Positions 10,207 to 18,461 of a stretch of DNA of 64,000 nt are shown in pieces (positions within the stretch are counted from its first letter, which is position 1; each line of letters opens with the position of its first letter). Position numbers and translations under genes: made by a program. The notes beneath the pieces were generated by a model. That model did no database searches. It saw nothing but the letters and a program-made list of their open reading frames with translations, and was not told the DNA's origin. This stretch comes from Phycisphaerales bacterium UBA5793 (GTDB taxonomy: Bacteria; Planctomycetota; Phycisphaerae; Phycisphaerales; UBA5793), in assembly GCA_002418285.1 (NCBI GenBank), contig DIDT01000049.1, positions 62,001-126,000 on the forward strand, read 5' to 3'.

Positions 10207-10302
10207 ATCGCGCATGACGGGGAATGATCCTGCACAATCAGGGTCAAATCCCCGCAAGCGGTCGGCAGGCGGTTCGACATCGTTATGCAAGGAGGATTGG
10301 AC

Positions 10303-11616
10303 GTGCGTACTCAAGGTTTGCTTACCGGGGCGGTTGCGTCGTGTCTGATCTTGGCGGCATCGTTGAATGCAAGCCCGCCTCAGTACGAGCCAGCGTACAT
10401 TGGACCTGGCCGCGCGCTGGCGATGAATGAATCCGCCACGGTCGTGGGAACGGACTTCACCAGCGGCCAGCGAGCCTGGGTTGCCGATCCCGTTTACCGA
10501 TTGCTCCCCATTCCGCAAGGCATGCAGAGCAGCGTCGCCAACGATGTCAATGAACTGGGCGAGATCGTCGGCGCCATCGGGCCGAGTTCTTCGGTCGAGT
10601 TCGGGGGCAAGGCGGTGCTGTGGACGCCGGATGGCCACGGCGGATACACCGTCGAATGGCTCAACGGCCGGCAAGGGGAGGTCGCAAGCCTCGCCACCGC
10701 CCTGAACAACGTCGGCGACATCGTTGGTTATTCTTCCGACGGCACCTATCGCCGCCCCATGCTCTTTCACGCGGGGAGCAGCGGAATCGATCTCTCTTCG
10801 ACTGGCGTGTTTGACCCTGCAGACGTCAACGACCAGCGCATGCTCGTCGATCACTCCTTCACCGTCAAACGCCTGAACCTCAATACGATGATCGCCGAAG
10901 ACCTCGGCAAGCCGCCGGGATCCTACCTGGCCACCACCGCCGCTGACATCAATGAGCGCAACCAGGTCGGCGGTCTCGCCATTCTCAACGGTGGCGGGAA
11001 CTGCGATCGGTTGGCCGCGCTCTACACCGATGGATTCGGCTGGGAAATCCTTTCGCAATGCGGCAGCGGGAACGGGGTGACTGATCTCAATGATCTCGGC
11101 GACGTCGTCATGCGGCTGAATGTCGCGCCGTACGTGCGCTACGAGGGACTGGGCACCTACCTGATCGAGCCACTCATCAACGAACAGGGTGGCCACTGGT
11201 ACGTCATCAACACCGGCGTCACGATCAACAACGCGCAACAGATGGTCGTCTTCGCTTCGAATCAGCAGACCAACGAGGCGGGGTCGGTTCTGCTCACCCC
11301 CATTCGCCCCTATGCACTGGTCGTTTCAAACCTGGTCGGCGGATCCAACGCGGTGTTCACCATCACCAACGCAACACCGCTGGCCAGCCAGTACATCGTC
11401 TACAGCCTGCGCGGCCTCGGCTCGACCTTCGTGCCGCAGTTGAATGTCACGTTAGACCTCAGGCAACCGGCGCTGTTGACGTCGGGTCGCGCTGATACAC
11501 AAGGCATGCTGCAAAAATCCGTACACGTGCCCAGCGCCGCCACGGGACGCACCGTGTGGTTCCAGGGCGCTGAGCAGAGTCGAACCACTGGAGCGATCAG
11601 CGAGATGGTCCGCTGA
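10303..11616 (+). CDS. Secreted HAF-like repeat protein with shared C-terminal module (paralogue 4)
   Basis: I start the gene at GTG 10303 because a full AAGGAGG lies at 10289-10295; an ATG at 10285 would overlap that site. Residues 1-24 form a signal peptide (LLTGAVASCLILAASLNA). Residues about 25-325 carry repeats such as LGEIVGAIGPSS, VGDIVGYSSDGTYRRP and LNDLGDVVMRL, resembling HAF/extracellular repeats in which each unit reads 'N..G.IVG....'. Residues about 337-437 are the C-terminal module, very similar in DNA to that of paralogue 3. Function unknown; exported by inference. Confidence 0.78.
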   Translation: MRTQGLLTGAVASCLILAASLNASPPQYEPAYIGPGRALAMNESATVVGTDFTSGQRAWVADPVYRLLPIPQGMQSSVANDVNELGEIVGAIGPSSSVEFGGKAVLWTPDGHGGYTVEWLNGRQGEVASLATALNNVGDIVGYSSDGTYRRPMLFHAGSSGIDLSSTGVFDPADVNDQRMLVDHSFTVKRLNLNTMIAEDLGKPPGSYLATTAADINERNQVGGLAILNGGGNCDRLAALYTDGFGWEILSQCGSGNGVTDLNDLGDVVMRLNVAPYVRYEGLGTYLIEPLINEQGGHWYVINTGVTINNAQQMVVFASNQQTNEAGSVLLTPIRPYALVVSNLVGGSNAVFTITNATPLASQYIVYSLRGLGSTFVPQLNVTLDLRQPALLTSGRADTQGMLQKSVHVPSAATGRTVWFQGAEQSRTTGAISEMVR

Positions 11617-11694
11617 ACGCATGGCGAGTCTGAAATGGATCCCCCACCCGCGAGAACGCGGGGCAATAGGATGAACTCTTTCTAGGAGAATGTC

Positions 11695-13005
11695 GTGCAC
11701 CGGTTGGCCAATGCTCGTTGGTTCCTGGGTTTCGTTGCGTGCGGTTCGGTTGCCTCGGCGGTGCCGCCGTCCTACGAGGTGCAGTTCCTCGGCGCGAGAT
11801 ATACGGCCACAGCGATCAATGAACTCGGCTCCGTTGTCGGCAACCTGGATGTTGATGGGACGCGGCTGCGCGCCGCAATCTCGCACAACGGACTCCCCTT
11901 CGAGTTGCTGCCGCTGCCTCCGGGCATGGAAACGTCCCGCGCCCACGACATCAATGACGAAGGAGTGATTGTCGGCGCGGTCTGTCCGAATCAATATGTA
12001 ATCACCCAGCCGCTTGCCGCACTCTGGAGGCCCGTGGGCAACTCTTACGAAGTGGAGCTGCTCGGAGTGCTCACCGGCGATTCGTACAGCAGCGCCTATG
12101 CAATCAACACGCAAGGCGATGTCGTTGGCGGCTAAGGCTTCTTTGGATGGAGCCTGACGAACCCCGTTCTGTTCACGGATACCGGCCCGGTGCGCCTGCC
12201 GCACATCGGCTCAGCCGGTGATGTGAACGATCGCCGCCACGTCGTTTCGGGACCGCAGTTGCTCGATCTGGGTACGATGGAAGTGCAGACTTTCCCGCTT
12301 CCGCCCGGCAACTGGCAGGGCTTCGTCAGTGCGGCACTCAACAACAACGACGATTTCGCTGGCTACGTTGCCGGCTACTCCGGGTGCAGCACGTTCCCCG
12401 TTCGCTACCGTCAGAGCGGTGGATGGGACTTCCTCGGAGGCTGCGCCACCACGACCAGCGCCACGGCCATCAACGATCGCGGCGACACGCTCTTCTACTA
12501 CTACTTCACGGCTTCGGGCGTCTACCTTCAGGGCGAGGGCTCATTCAGCATCGGCGAACTCATCGACCCGTCTCAGGGGCAGTGGCTGATCGAGTGGTTT
12601 GGCGTTAACGACATCAACGAATCGCGACAAATCATCGCGTACGCACTCAACTCCTCCACGAATGAGCGTGGGGCTGTGCTGCTCAGCCCCATCGATCTCT
12701 ATTCGATCACGGTAACCAACCTCGTCGGTGGCGACAACGCCGTCTTCACCATTGAGGGCGCGACGCCATCGGCAAATCAGTACATCGTCTACAGTCTGCG
12801 CGGGCCGGGTTCGACGTTTGTGTCGCAACTCAACGTGACGCTGGATCTCGCCCAACCGGTGCTGTTGACTTCCGGCCGCGCCGATGCGCAAGGCCTGCTC
12901 AACAAGACCGTGCACGTTCCGCCAGCCGCCACCGGGCGCACCGTGTGGTTCCAGGGCGCTGAAACGAACCGGACAACCGCGGCCATCAGCGGCGTTGTGC
13001 GTTGA
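11695..13005 (+). pseudogene. HAF-like repeat protein with shared C-terminal module (paralogue 5), interrupted by an in-frame TAA
   Basis: Starting at GTG 11695 (AGGAG eight bases upstream; signal peptide RWFLGFVACGSVASA), the frame runs to TAA at 12133-12135 and continues open in the same frame to 13005. The protein on either side is continuous with paralogue 4: HAF-like repeats before (GVIVGAVCPNQ, GDVVGG) and after (GFFGWSLTNP ...), then the C-terminal module (codons about 336-436). Without the stop it would be 436 residues, almost the length of paralogue 4. A single substitution (for example TAC or TAT to TAA) would explain it. It may be a recent pseudogene or a sequencing error; the reading frame elsewhere is undamaged, so any inactivation is young. 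Confidence 0.75.
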
Positions 13006-13090
13006 GCAGGAGCACGTTCAGAATTCTGCTCATCCGCTCAGGCCAGATACGCCAGAACATGCACCGACACGTTCTTTGGAGTGACTCACG

Positions 13091-15769
13091 ATGATCCGAA
13101 AAGCAGGCACCATCCCATTGCGGTTTTGTTCCTTCCACGCGGCAACGGTGATGACCTGCGCCGCCGCAGCGGCGGGCGTTGCTCAGGCGCAGGGCCTCGG
13201 TCCATTGCAGTTCATGCCCGGCGACGATGTCGTGGCGCCATCCATCGGGCCGGTGCGCCAGTTGGCGATCGCCGCGGGCGGACCCGGCTTCCTCGCCGTG
13301 TGGTCTGACAATCGAACGGTCATCAGCGGCCAGACGAACGCGCCGGGCGACCCGAATGCCGGCAATATGGAAGACATCTGCGGGCAACTTTTTGATCAAG
13401 CCGGCGCGCCGATCGGGCCGCCTGTTATCATCGCCAACACCGGCCGCAATCAACGCGATCCACGTCTCGCGTGGAACGGGCAGAACTGGCTCGTCGCTTT
13501 CGAGAGCGAGGATCCCGCGTGGTATTTTGACGACCAGGTGCACGCGGTGCGCGTTTCACCGTCCGGCGAGGCACTTGATCCCGAGCCGATTCTTCTCTTC
13601 GGGATGGAAGACAACCAGGGCGCCTACGACCCGGACGTCGCCAGCGACGGGCAGAACTGGCTGGTCGTCTGCGACCAGTGGGTCGGCGGCCAGCGGACGG
13701 TGCGGGCGCGGCGCGTGGCGCCGGACGGCACAGTCATCGACGCCCAGCCGCGCAACATCCAGCAGTCCAGCAGCCTGCAATACCCCGTCGTTGATTTTGC
13801 CGACGGCGTGTATCTGCTCGCCGCGAACAGTTACAGCCTGAACCAGTTCTACGTCCGGACTTTCGATACGAACCTGAATCCGCTCACGAACCTGACCGCT
13901 GTCGGCCCGGCCACGCCGTACCAGCACGTCGCGCTGGCGAACAATGGTTCAAGGTTCCTCGCCATTGGCAATCGCGCCCATCGAATCGAGCCCAGCGGGA
14001 CCATTCTCGATCCGAGCGGGATTTTGCTCGGTGGCAGCGAGAACGCGGGTTGGATCGACAGCGCATGGACAGGGACGCACTGGGTGGCTTCGATGCGGAC
14101 CTTCTCGGGCCTTGCCTACTACAACGTCAAGGCGCAGCGTATTTCAGGCAATGGAACGCTCATCGACGCCGAGCCGCGACTCGTCGAAACGGCACCGCAG
14201 GGGCTCGACAATTTTGAAGCGCCGACCGGCGTTGCCGGCGCGGGCAACGGCGACGCAGTGCTCGCCTTCATCCGCCGCAACCTCCCGGTCAATCATGCGG
14301 ACGTGCGGGCGTCGCTTTTTGACGCCGGTGGAAACGCCGCGCCGGCTCGGGACGTCTCGATCGGCCTATCGCGCCAGTCATACATCCGGCTCTCGGAGGG
14401 CAACGAATCTGTGCTCGCCGTCTTTATCAGCGAGACATCGGGATCGACACGGCTCATGTCACAGCGGATGTCGTTCGACGGCGATCCTATCGACGTAGAA
14501 CCAAACGTGATCGTCGAGTTGAACCAGGAAGGTTCCAACGCGCTCCTCACGCCAAACATCGAGTGGAACGGCAGCTCCTGGCTGGTCGTCTGGAGGTCGC
14601 TCGACAACGGTGTGGTTGGCGTGCGTGTCTCGCCGGAAAACGTTGTGCTCGATCCGGCGCCGATTCGCATCACCCCCGGCGCGCCGGGCGGCGAGAGTTA
14701 TTCAGCGGGCGCCGTCGCCGCAGCTGGCAGCACGTTTGTCGTTGGCGTCTTCCATACGATCAACTTCCACGAGCCGGTCCGGTACGCGGAGTTCGTTCGC
14801 GTCAGCGCGAGTGGAAACGTGCTCGACCCTCAACCGATCCTCGTCTCAGGCGGGTACTCGCGCGAAATGACCGGTGAAGCGTTCGCAGGCAACGGATTCC
14901 TCGCGTGGGCTCAGTACGGCCGGCACGACTCGAGTGCATCCTACATCCAGGGCGTGCTCGTTCATGCAGACGGATCCACTTCACCTGAATTGCGCATCGG
15001 CGACACCGGAATGGAACCGGATATTGCGCCCGCCGGCGATCGCGCACTCGTGGTCTGGCAGGACGATCTCACCATTCATCAGGATGACATCAAGGGCCGG
15101 TTCGTCGCGCCCGACGGCACGTTCCTCGGCAGTGAATTCACCATCAGCGGCGCCTCGCACGAGCAGATGACGCCGGCAGCGGCATTCAACGGTTCCAACT
15201 TCGTCGTCGCCTGGACCGACTTCCGTCACCAGGTCGGGCAGGTTGATCAGTTGCGCGGCGACATCCTCATGGCGCGCCTTGATTCCAGCGGCACGGTACT
15301 CGATCCGAACGGCGTGCAGGTCACAGAAGGTCCGCTGCCCGAGACGCTTCCCGACGTGGCGAGCGGCGCCGGCCCGTCGATCATCGCGTTCAGTATTCTG
15401 CACGGCCATGGCCGACCCGAGATTCAACGCTTTGGTTATCGTGTTCTCGGTGGCGATGACGGCCCGGCGCTGACCATCGGCGGATCTTGCCCGGGCATGA
15501 TGAACTTGCGCGTCTCCGGAGCGACACCGAACGGTCAAGTGGCCATCCTGCATGCGGACGGTACCGGCGCAGTGCGAATTCCAAACGGTAACCCTTGTGC
15601 GGGGACGCAACTTGGCTTGAATGCCTCGGCACGCCTCTTCCAGGTGATGCGCGCCGATCAAAACGGATCGCTTTCAGTAAACCTCAACGTTCCGGGTCAG
15701 GCGTGCAGGCGCTACGTTCAGGCGCTGGACGCCGCAACCTGCGCCACCAGCAATGTGGATCAGTTGTGA
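13091..15769 (+). CDS. Large secreted repeat protein with cysteine-type C-terminal module
   Basis: The 892-residue product begins with a signal peptide (cleavage near AQAQG, residues 31-35). The body repeats a strand pattern of WNGQNWLVAFES, SDGQNWLVVCDQWVGGQ, WTGTHWVASM, WNGSSWLVVWRS and FNGSNFVVAWTDFR, spaced by segments such as 'G..LDPEPI'; these look like blades of a long or double beta-propeller. Residues about 794-892 are a module with six cysteines (SCPGMMNLRVSGATP ... NGNPCAGTQLGLNAS ... ACRRYVQALDAATCATSN), alignable to the cysteine-free module of the preceding paralogues. GGAG stands nine bases before the ATG. No catalytic motif seen. Confidence 0.8.
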   Translation: MIRKAGTIPLRFCSFHAATVMTCAAAAAGVAQAQGLGPLQFMPGDDVVAPSIGPVRQLAIAAGGPGFLAVWSDNRTVISGQTNAPGDPNAGNMEDICGQLFDQAGAPIGPPVIIANTGRNQRDPRLAWNGQNWLVAFESEDPAWYFDDQVHAVRVSPSGEALDPEPILLFGMEDNQGAYDPDVASDGQNWLVVCDQWVGGQRTVRARRVAPDGTVIDAQPRNIQQSSSLQYPVVDFADGVYLLAANSYSLNQFYVRTFDTNLNPLTNLTAVGPATPYQHVALANNGSRFLAIGNRAHRIEPSGTILDPSGILLGGSENAGWIDSAWTGTHWVASMRTFSGLAYYNVKAQRISGNGTLIDAEPRLVETAPQGLDNFEAPTGVAGAGNGDAVLAFIRRNLPVNHADVRASLFDAGGNAAPARDVSIGLSRQSYIRLSEGNESVLAVFISETSGSTRLMSQRMSFDGDPIDVEPNVIVELNQEGSNALLTPNIEWNGSSWLVVWRSLDNGVVGVRVSPENVVLDPAPIRITPGAPGGESYSAGAVAAAGSTFVVGVFHTINFHEPVRYAEFVRVSASGNVLDPQPILVSGGYSREMTGEAFAGNGFLAWAQYGRHDSSASYIQGVLVHADGSTSPELRIGDTGMEPDIAPAGDRALVVWQDDLTIHQDDIKGRFVAPDGTFLGSEFTISGASHEQMTPAAAFNGSNFVVAWTDFRHQVGQVDQLRGDILMARLDSSGTVLDPNGVQVTEGPLPETLPDVASGAGPSIIAFSILHGHGRPEIQRFGYRVLGGDDGPALTIGGSCPGMMNLRVSGATPNGQVAILHADGTGAVRIPNGNPCAGTQLGLNASARLFQVMRADQNGSLSVNLNVPGQACRRYVQALDAATCATSNVDQL

Positions 15770-15878
15770 TGGTCAACCGGCACCAGGTGGATGACCTGCT
15801 CCACCCTTCAAGCCAAAGGACGGATCTACGGTCCGGAGCGGACATTTCATGGGCGTGAGCCCGGAAAGTGAGAGCCCT

Positions 15879-18164
15879 ATGCGTCATACCGCCCGCACCC
15901 TCATCACACTCGGATTCGTGCTGCTGCCTATTGCCGCTGCTCGAGCGCAGAATCCGCAATGGAAACTCAGCCGGCCCAGCAACAGCGGCATTCCTGGCGA
16001 GGAGATGCAGACCCTCCGCCTGGCGCCGGATCACTCGCTCTGGGTCAGCGCGCGCTGGCCGTTCTGGGGTGAGGGCGGAATTGGCATACTCGATCAGGCT
16101 GAGCAGACATGGACGACCTATTCCAACGTCGATTCGCCAGAGCCGGCCGAGTACGTTCGCGACATCGAGTTTGACGCCAACGGCGTCGCCTGGATGGGAA
16201 CCAGCGAAGGTCTCGTGCGCAAGGACGGCGCCAACTGGACCATCTACAACACAGGTAATTCACCGCTGCTGCACAACAATGTCGGCAGCGTCGAGATTGA
16301 CAGTCGCGGCCACATCTGGCTCAACAACAGCAACGTCCAGAACCAGAACGCCGCCATATTCGAGTTCAATCCCGCCAACAACACCTGGCGGAAGTTCGCT
16401 GTGCCAACGGAGTTGCCGTGGGAAGATCCGTGGCGGTCGCTGTCCAGCGTTTTTGTGGACAGTCACGATCGAGTCTGGGTCGGCAATGCGACACTGCCCG
16501 GCGCGGCGATGTACGATGGTCAGACGTGGCGACTGCTGGGCGCGAATCTGAACAACTTCAAACGATTCGCCGAGGACCTCAACGGCAACATCTGGCTGCT
16601 GACGGGTGGACTCGCCTACTCGTTCTACAAGTACGATGGTCAAAGCTTTACTGAATACAGCAGCGCCAACACACCGTTTGTGACCACCACGATCACCTGT
16701 TTCGGCGTCGATGACGACGGCTGGTTCTACGTCGGCAACTGGGGCGGGCAGATCATCCGCACCAACAACTCCGGCGGGAACTGGCAGCTCTTCCTCAGTG
16801 GCCTGAACATCATCTTCAATCTCGAACCCGACCCGACCAGTAGCGACATCTGGATTCAGACCATCGGGGCGCTCGGGCACTTTCGCAACGACGGCTCCTG
16901 GGTGCGCGATTACAACTCATACAACACCGGCATGCCGTGGTTCTGGGTCGATCGCTTCAATCTGGATCCAAGGGGCAACCTCTGGCTTGCTACTGGAGAG
17001 GCAGGTCTTTCTCGATTCGATGGTCAGAAATGGCGTAATTGGGGCGAGCACAACGCCGGTGCTGAACCCTACCCGTTCGCCGGGAATGAACCGATGGGCG
17101 CGTTCTACCTCGACCGCAACGGCGTCGGGTGGATGGGCGGCAATGGCATCGCTCGTTGGATTCCGGAAACCGGTCAGTTCACCGGCTTCTGGAACTGGCA
17201 GAACAATCAGGGGATGGGCGTCAGCCAGTGGCAGTACTTCGCCGAGGACCGCAACGGCACGCTCTTCTCGGCCGAGGAATACGGCTCCATTTACAGGTTC
17301 ACCGGCAGCATGTGGGCGCGGGAGTCGATCCATGCCTACGCCCCGCTCGGCCTGCCCGGCATGCAGGCAGATTCACAGGGCAACGTCTGGGTCGCGGCGT
17401 GGTTCGATCTGCACCGGTGGAACGGCTCGGCCTGGTCGCAGATCACGCTCCCCTATCCCGACTATTTCTTCGATCTCGGCGGCATCAATGACATGGCGAT
17501 CGGCCCGGATGATGTGCTCTGGTTCGCCACGCGCCAGGGGATCGTGCGCTACGACGGTCAGGAGTTCACTCTGTATCGCTCGGAGACCCTGCCGCTCCCC
17601 GCGATCTCGGTCTCCAGCATTGACATCCGATCCGACGGTGTCATGGGAATCGCCGCAGCCGATGATGCCAACGCATCGGGCATCGCCATCGTGCGCGGTG
17701 ACATTGCTGACCCCGCCAACTGGGAAGTGCACCGATACGGCGAATCCCCTCAACCTCACTGGCAGATCACACAGTCCATCTTCGACGCCGACGGCACCTA
17801 CTGGGTCAGTGCCTTGAGCATGGGAATGTTCGGTCTGGTCGTCGATCCGATCGCGGAGCCGACACTGACTATCACCGGCAACTGCCCCGGCGCGATGATG
17901 GTAAGCGTCGCCAACGCCACGCCGCGCGGCAACGTCGGCATCCTGCACGCGGGCGGGCCGGGCTCCGTGCGCATACCCAACGGCAACCCATGCGCGGGAA
18001 CCACGCTGGGTTTGAACGCCTCGGCCCAACTGTTCCGCACGATTCGCGCCGACGGCAACGGGGTTGCATCGATCAACCTCAACGCACCGACGAATGCCTG
18101 CGGCCGGTACGTGCAGGCCATTGACGCAAGCACCTGCCGGACGACCAACACCGACCGGCTCTGA
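15879..18164 (+). CDS. Secreted propeller protein (two-component-regulator propeller type) with cysteine-type C-terminal module
   Basis: I choose ATG 15879 because it opens directly into a signal peptide (LITLGFVLLPIAAARAQ); an ATG at 15849 adds ten residues that do not look like one. The body (about 25-655) has many units of the form NGVAWMGTSEGLVRKDGANW, RGNLWLATGEAGLSRFDGQKW and DDVLWFATRQGIVRYDG, the pattern of the periplasmic 'Reg_prop' propellers of hybrid sensor kinases, but no kinase follows. Residues about 663-761 form the cysteine-type module. A hairpin at 18194-18218 closes the transcription unit. Surface binding or scaffolding is a guess. Confidence 0.8.
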   Translation: MRHTARTLITLGFVLLPIAAARAQNPQWKLSRPSNSGIPGEEMQTLRLAPDHSLWVSARWPFWGEGGIGILDQAEQTWTTYSNVDSPEPAEYVRDIEFDANGVAWMGTSEGLVRKDGANWTIYNTGNSPLLHNNVGSVEIDSRGHIWLNNSNVQNQNAAIFEFNPANNTWRKFAVPTELPWEDPWRSLSSVFVDSHDRVWVGNATLPGAAMYDGQTWRLLGANLNNFKRFAEDLNGNIWLLTGGLAYSFYKYDGQSFTEYSSANTPFVTTTITCFGVDDDGWFYVGNWGGQIIRTNNSGGNWQLFLSGLNIIFNLEPDPTSSDIWIQTIGALGHFRNDGSWVRDYNSYNTGMPWFWVDRFNLDPRGNLWLATGEAGLSRFDGQKWRNWGEHNAGAEPYPFAGNEPMGAFYLDRNGVGWMGGNGIARWIPETGQFTGFWNWQNNQGMGVSQWQYFAEDRNGTLFSAEEYGSIYRFTGSMWARESIHAYAPLGLPGMQADSQGNVWVAAWFDLHRWNGSAWSQITLPYPDYFFDLGGINDMAIGPDDVLWFATRQGIVRYDGQEFTLYRSETLPLPAISVSSIDIRSDGVMGIAAADDANASGIAIVRGDIADPANWEVHRYGESPQPHWQITQSIFDADGTYWVSALSMGMFGLVVDPIAEPTLTITGNCPGAMMVSVANATPRGNVGILHAGGPGSVRIPNGNPCAGTTLGLNASAQLFRTIRADGNGVASINLNAPTNACGRYVQAIDASTCRTTNTDRL

Positions 18165-18193
18165 CAAGCGATGTCCTCGAGAAGCTCTCTCAA

Positions 18194-18218
18194 GACCCGG
18201 GCGCCGATGGCCCGGGTC
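18194..18218 (+). terminator. Hairpin ending the seven-gene secreted-protein run
   Basis: A perfect 9-bp stem (GACCCGGGC / GCCCGGGTC) with a 7-base loop lies 30 bases after the last gene of the run. No T-tract follows, so termination strength is uncertain. I saw no comparable hairpin between the preceding genes. Confidence 0.5.
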
Positions 18219-18461
18219 TCTGCATCGCGACGAGCGGCTCGCCGTGCAACCGACGCCAGCGGAACACGTTCTGACCTCATTTGCTGTTGAGAAATGCAGG
18301 CCATTATCGCACCCACCACATTCGTGCGTTCCTGTCCCCAGTTATGAGCGGTCGCGCTCATGATGCCCCATCCAACGTCCGACATGGTTCAATGCGCGCC
18401 CGGCATCGGCTGGGCTGGATGGATTCCAACACAGGAATGTCTCGATAACGGGAGGTCAGCG
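18219..18461. other. Intergenic stretch without recognised features
   Basis: Between the hairpin at 18194-18218 and the coiled-coil gene there are about 240 bases. They should contain the promoter of the coiled-coil gene, but I found no convincing -35/-10 pair. Reading frames through it lack ribosome binding sites. Confidence 0.4.

Noticed and set aside
9802..11238. 478-residue minus-strand frame through paralogues 3 and 4
   Set aside because: Antisense to two genes with ribosome binding sites, signal peptides and shared domains.
18360..18461. Extended start of the coiled-coil gene at 18360
   Set aside because: Lacks a ribosome binding site and produces a peptide unlike a signal sequence; GGAGG before 18462 decides.
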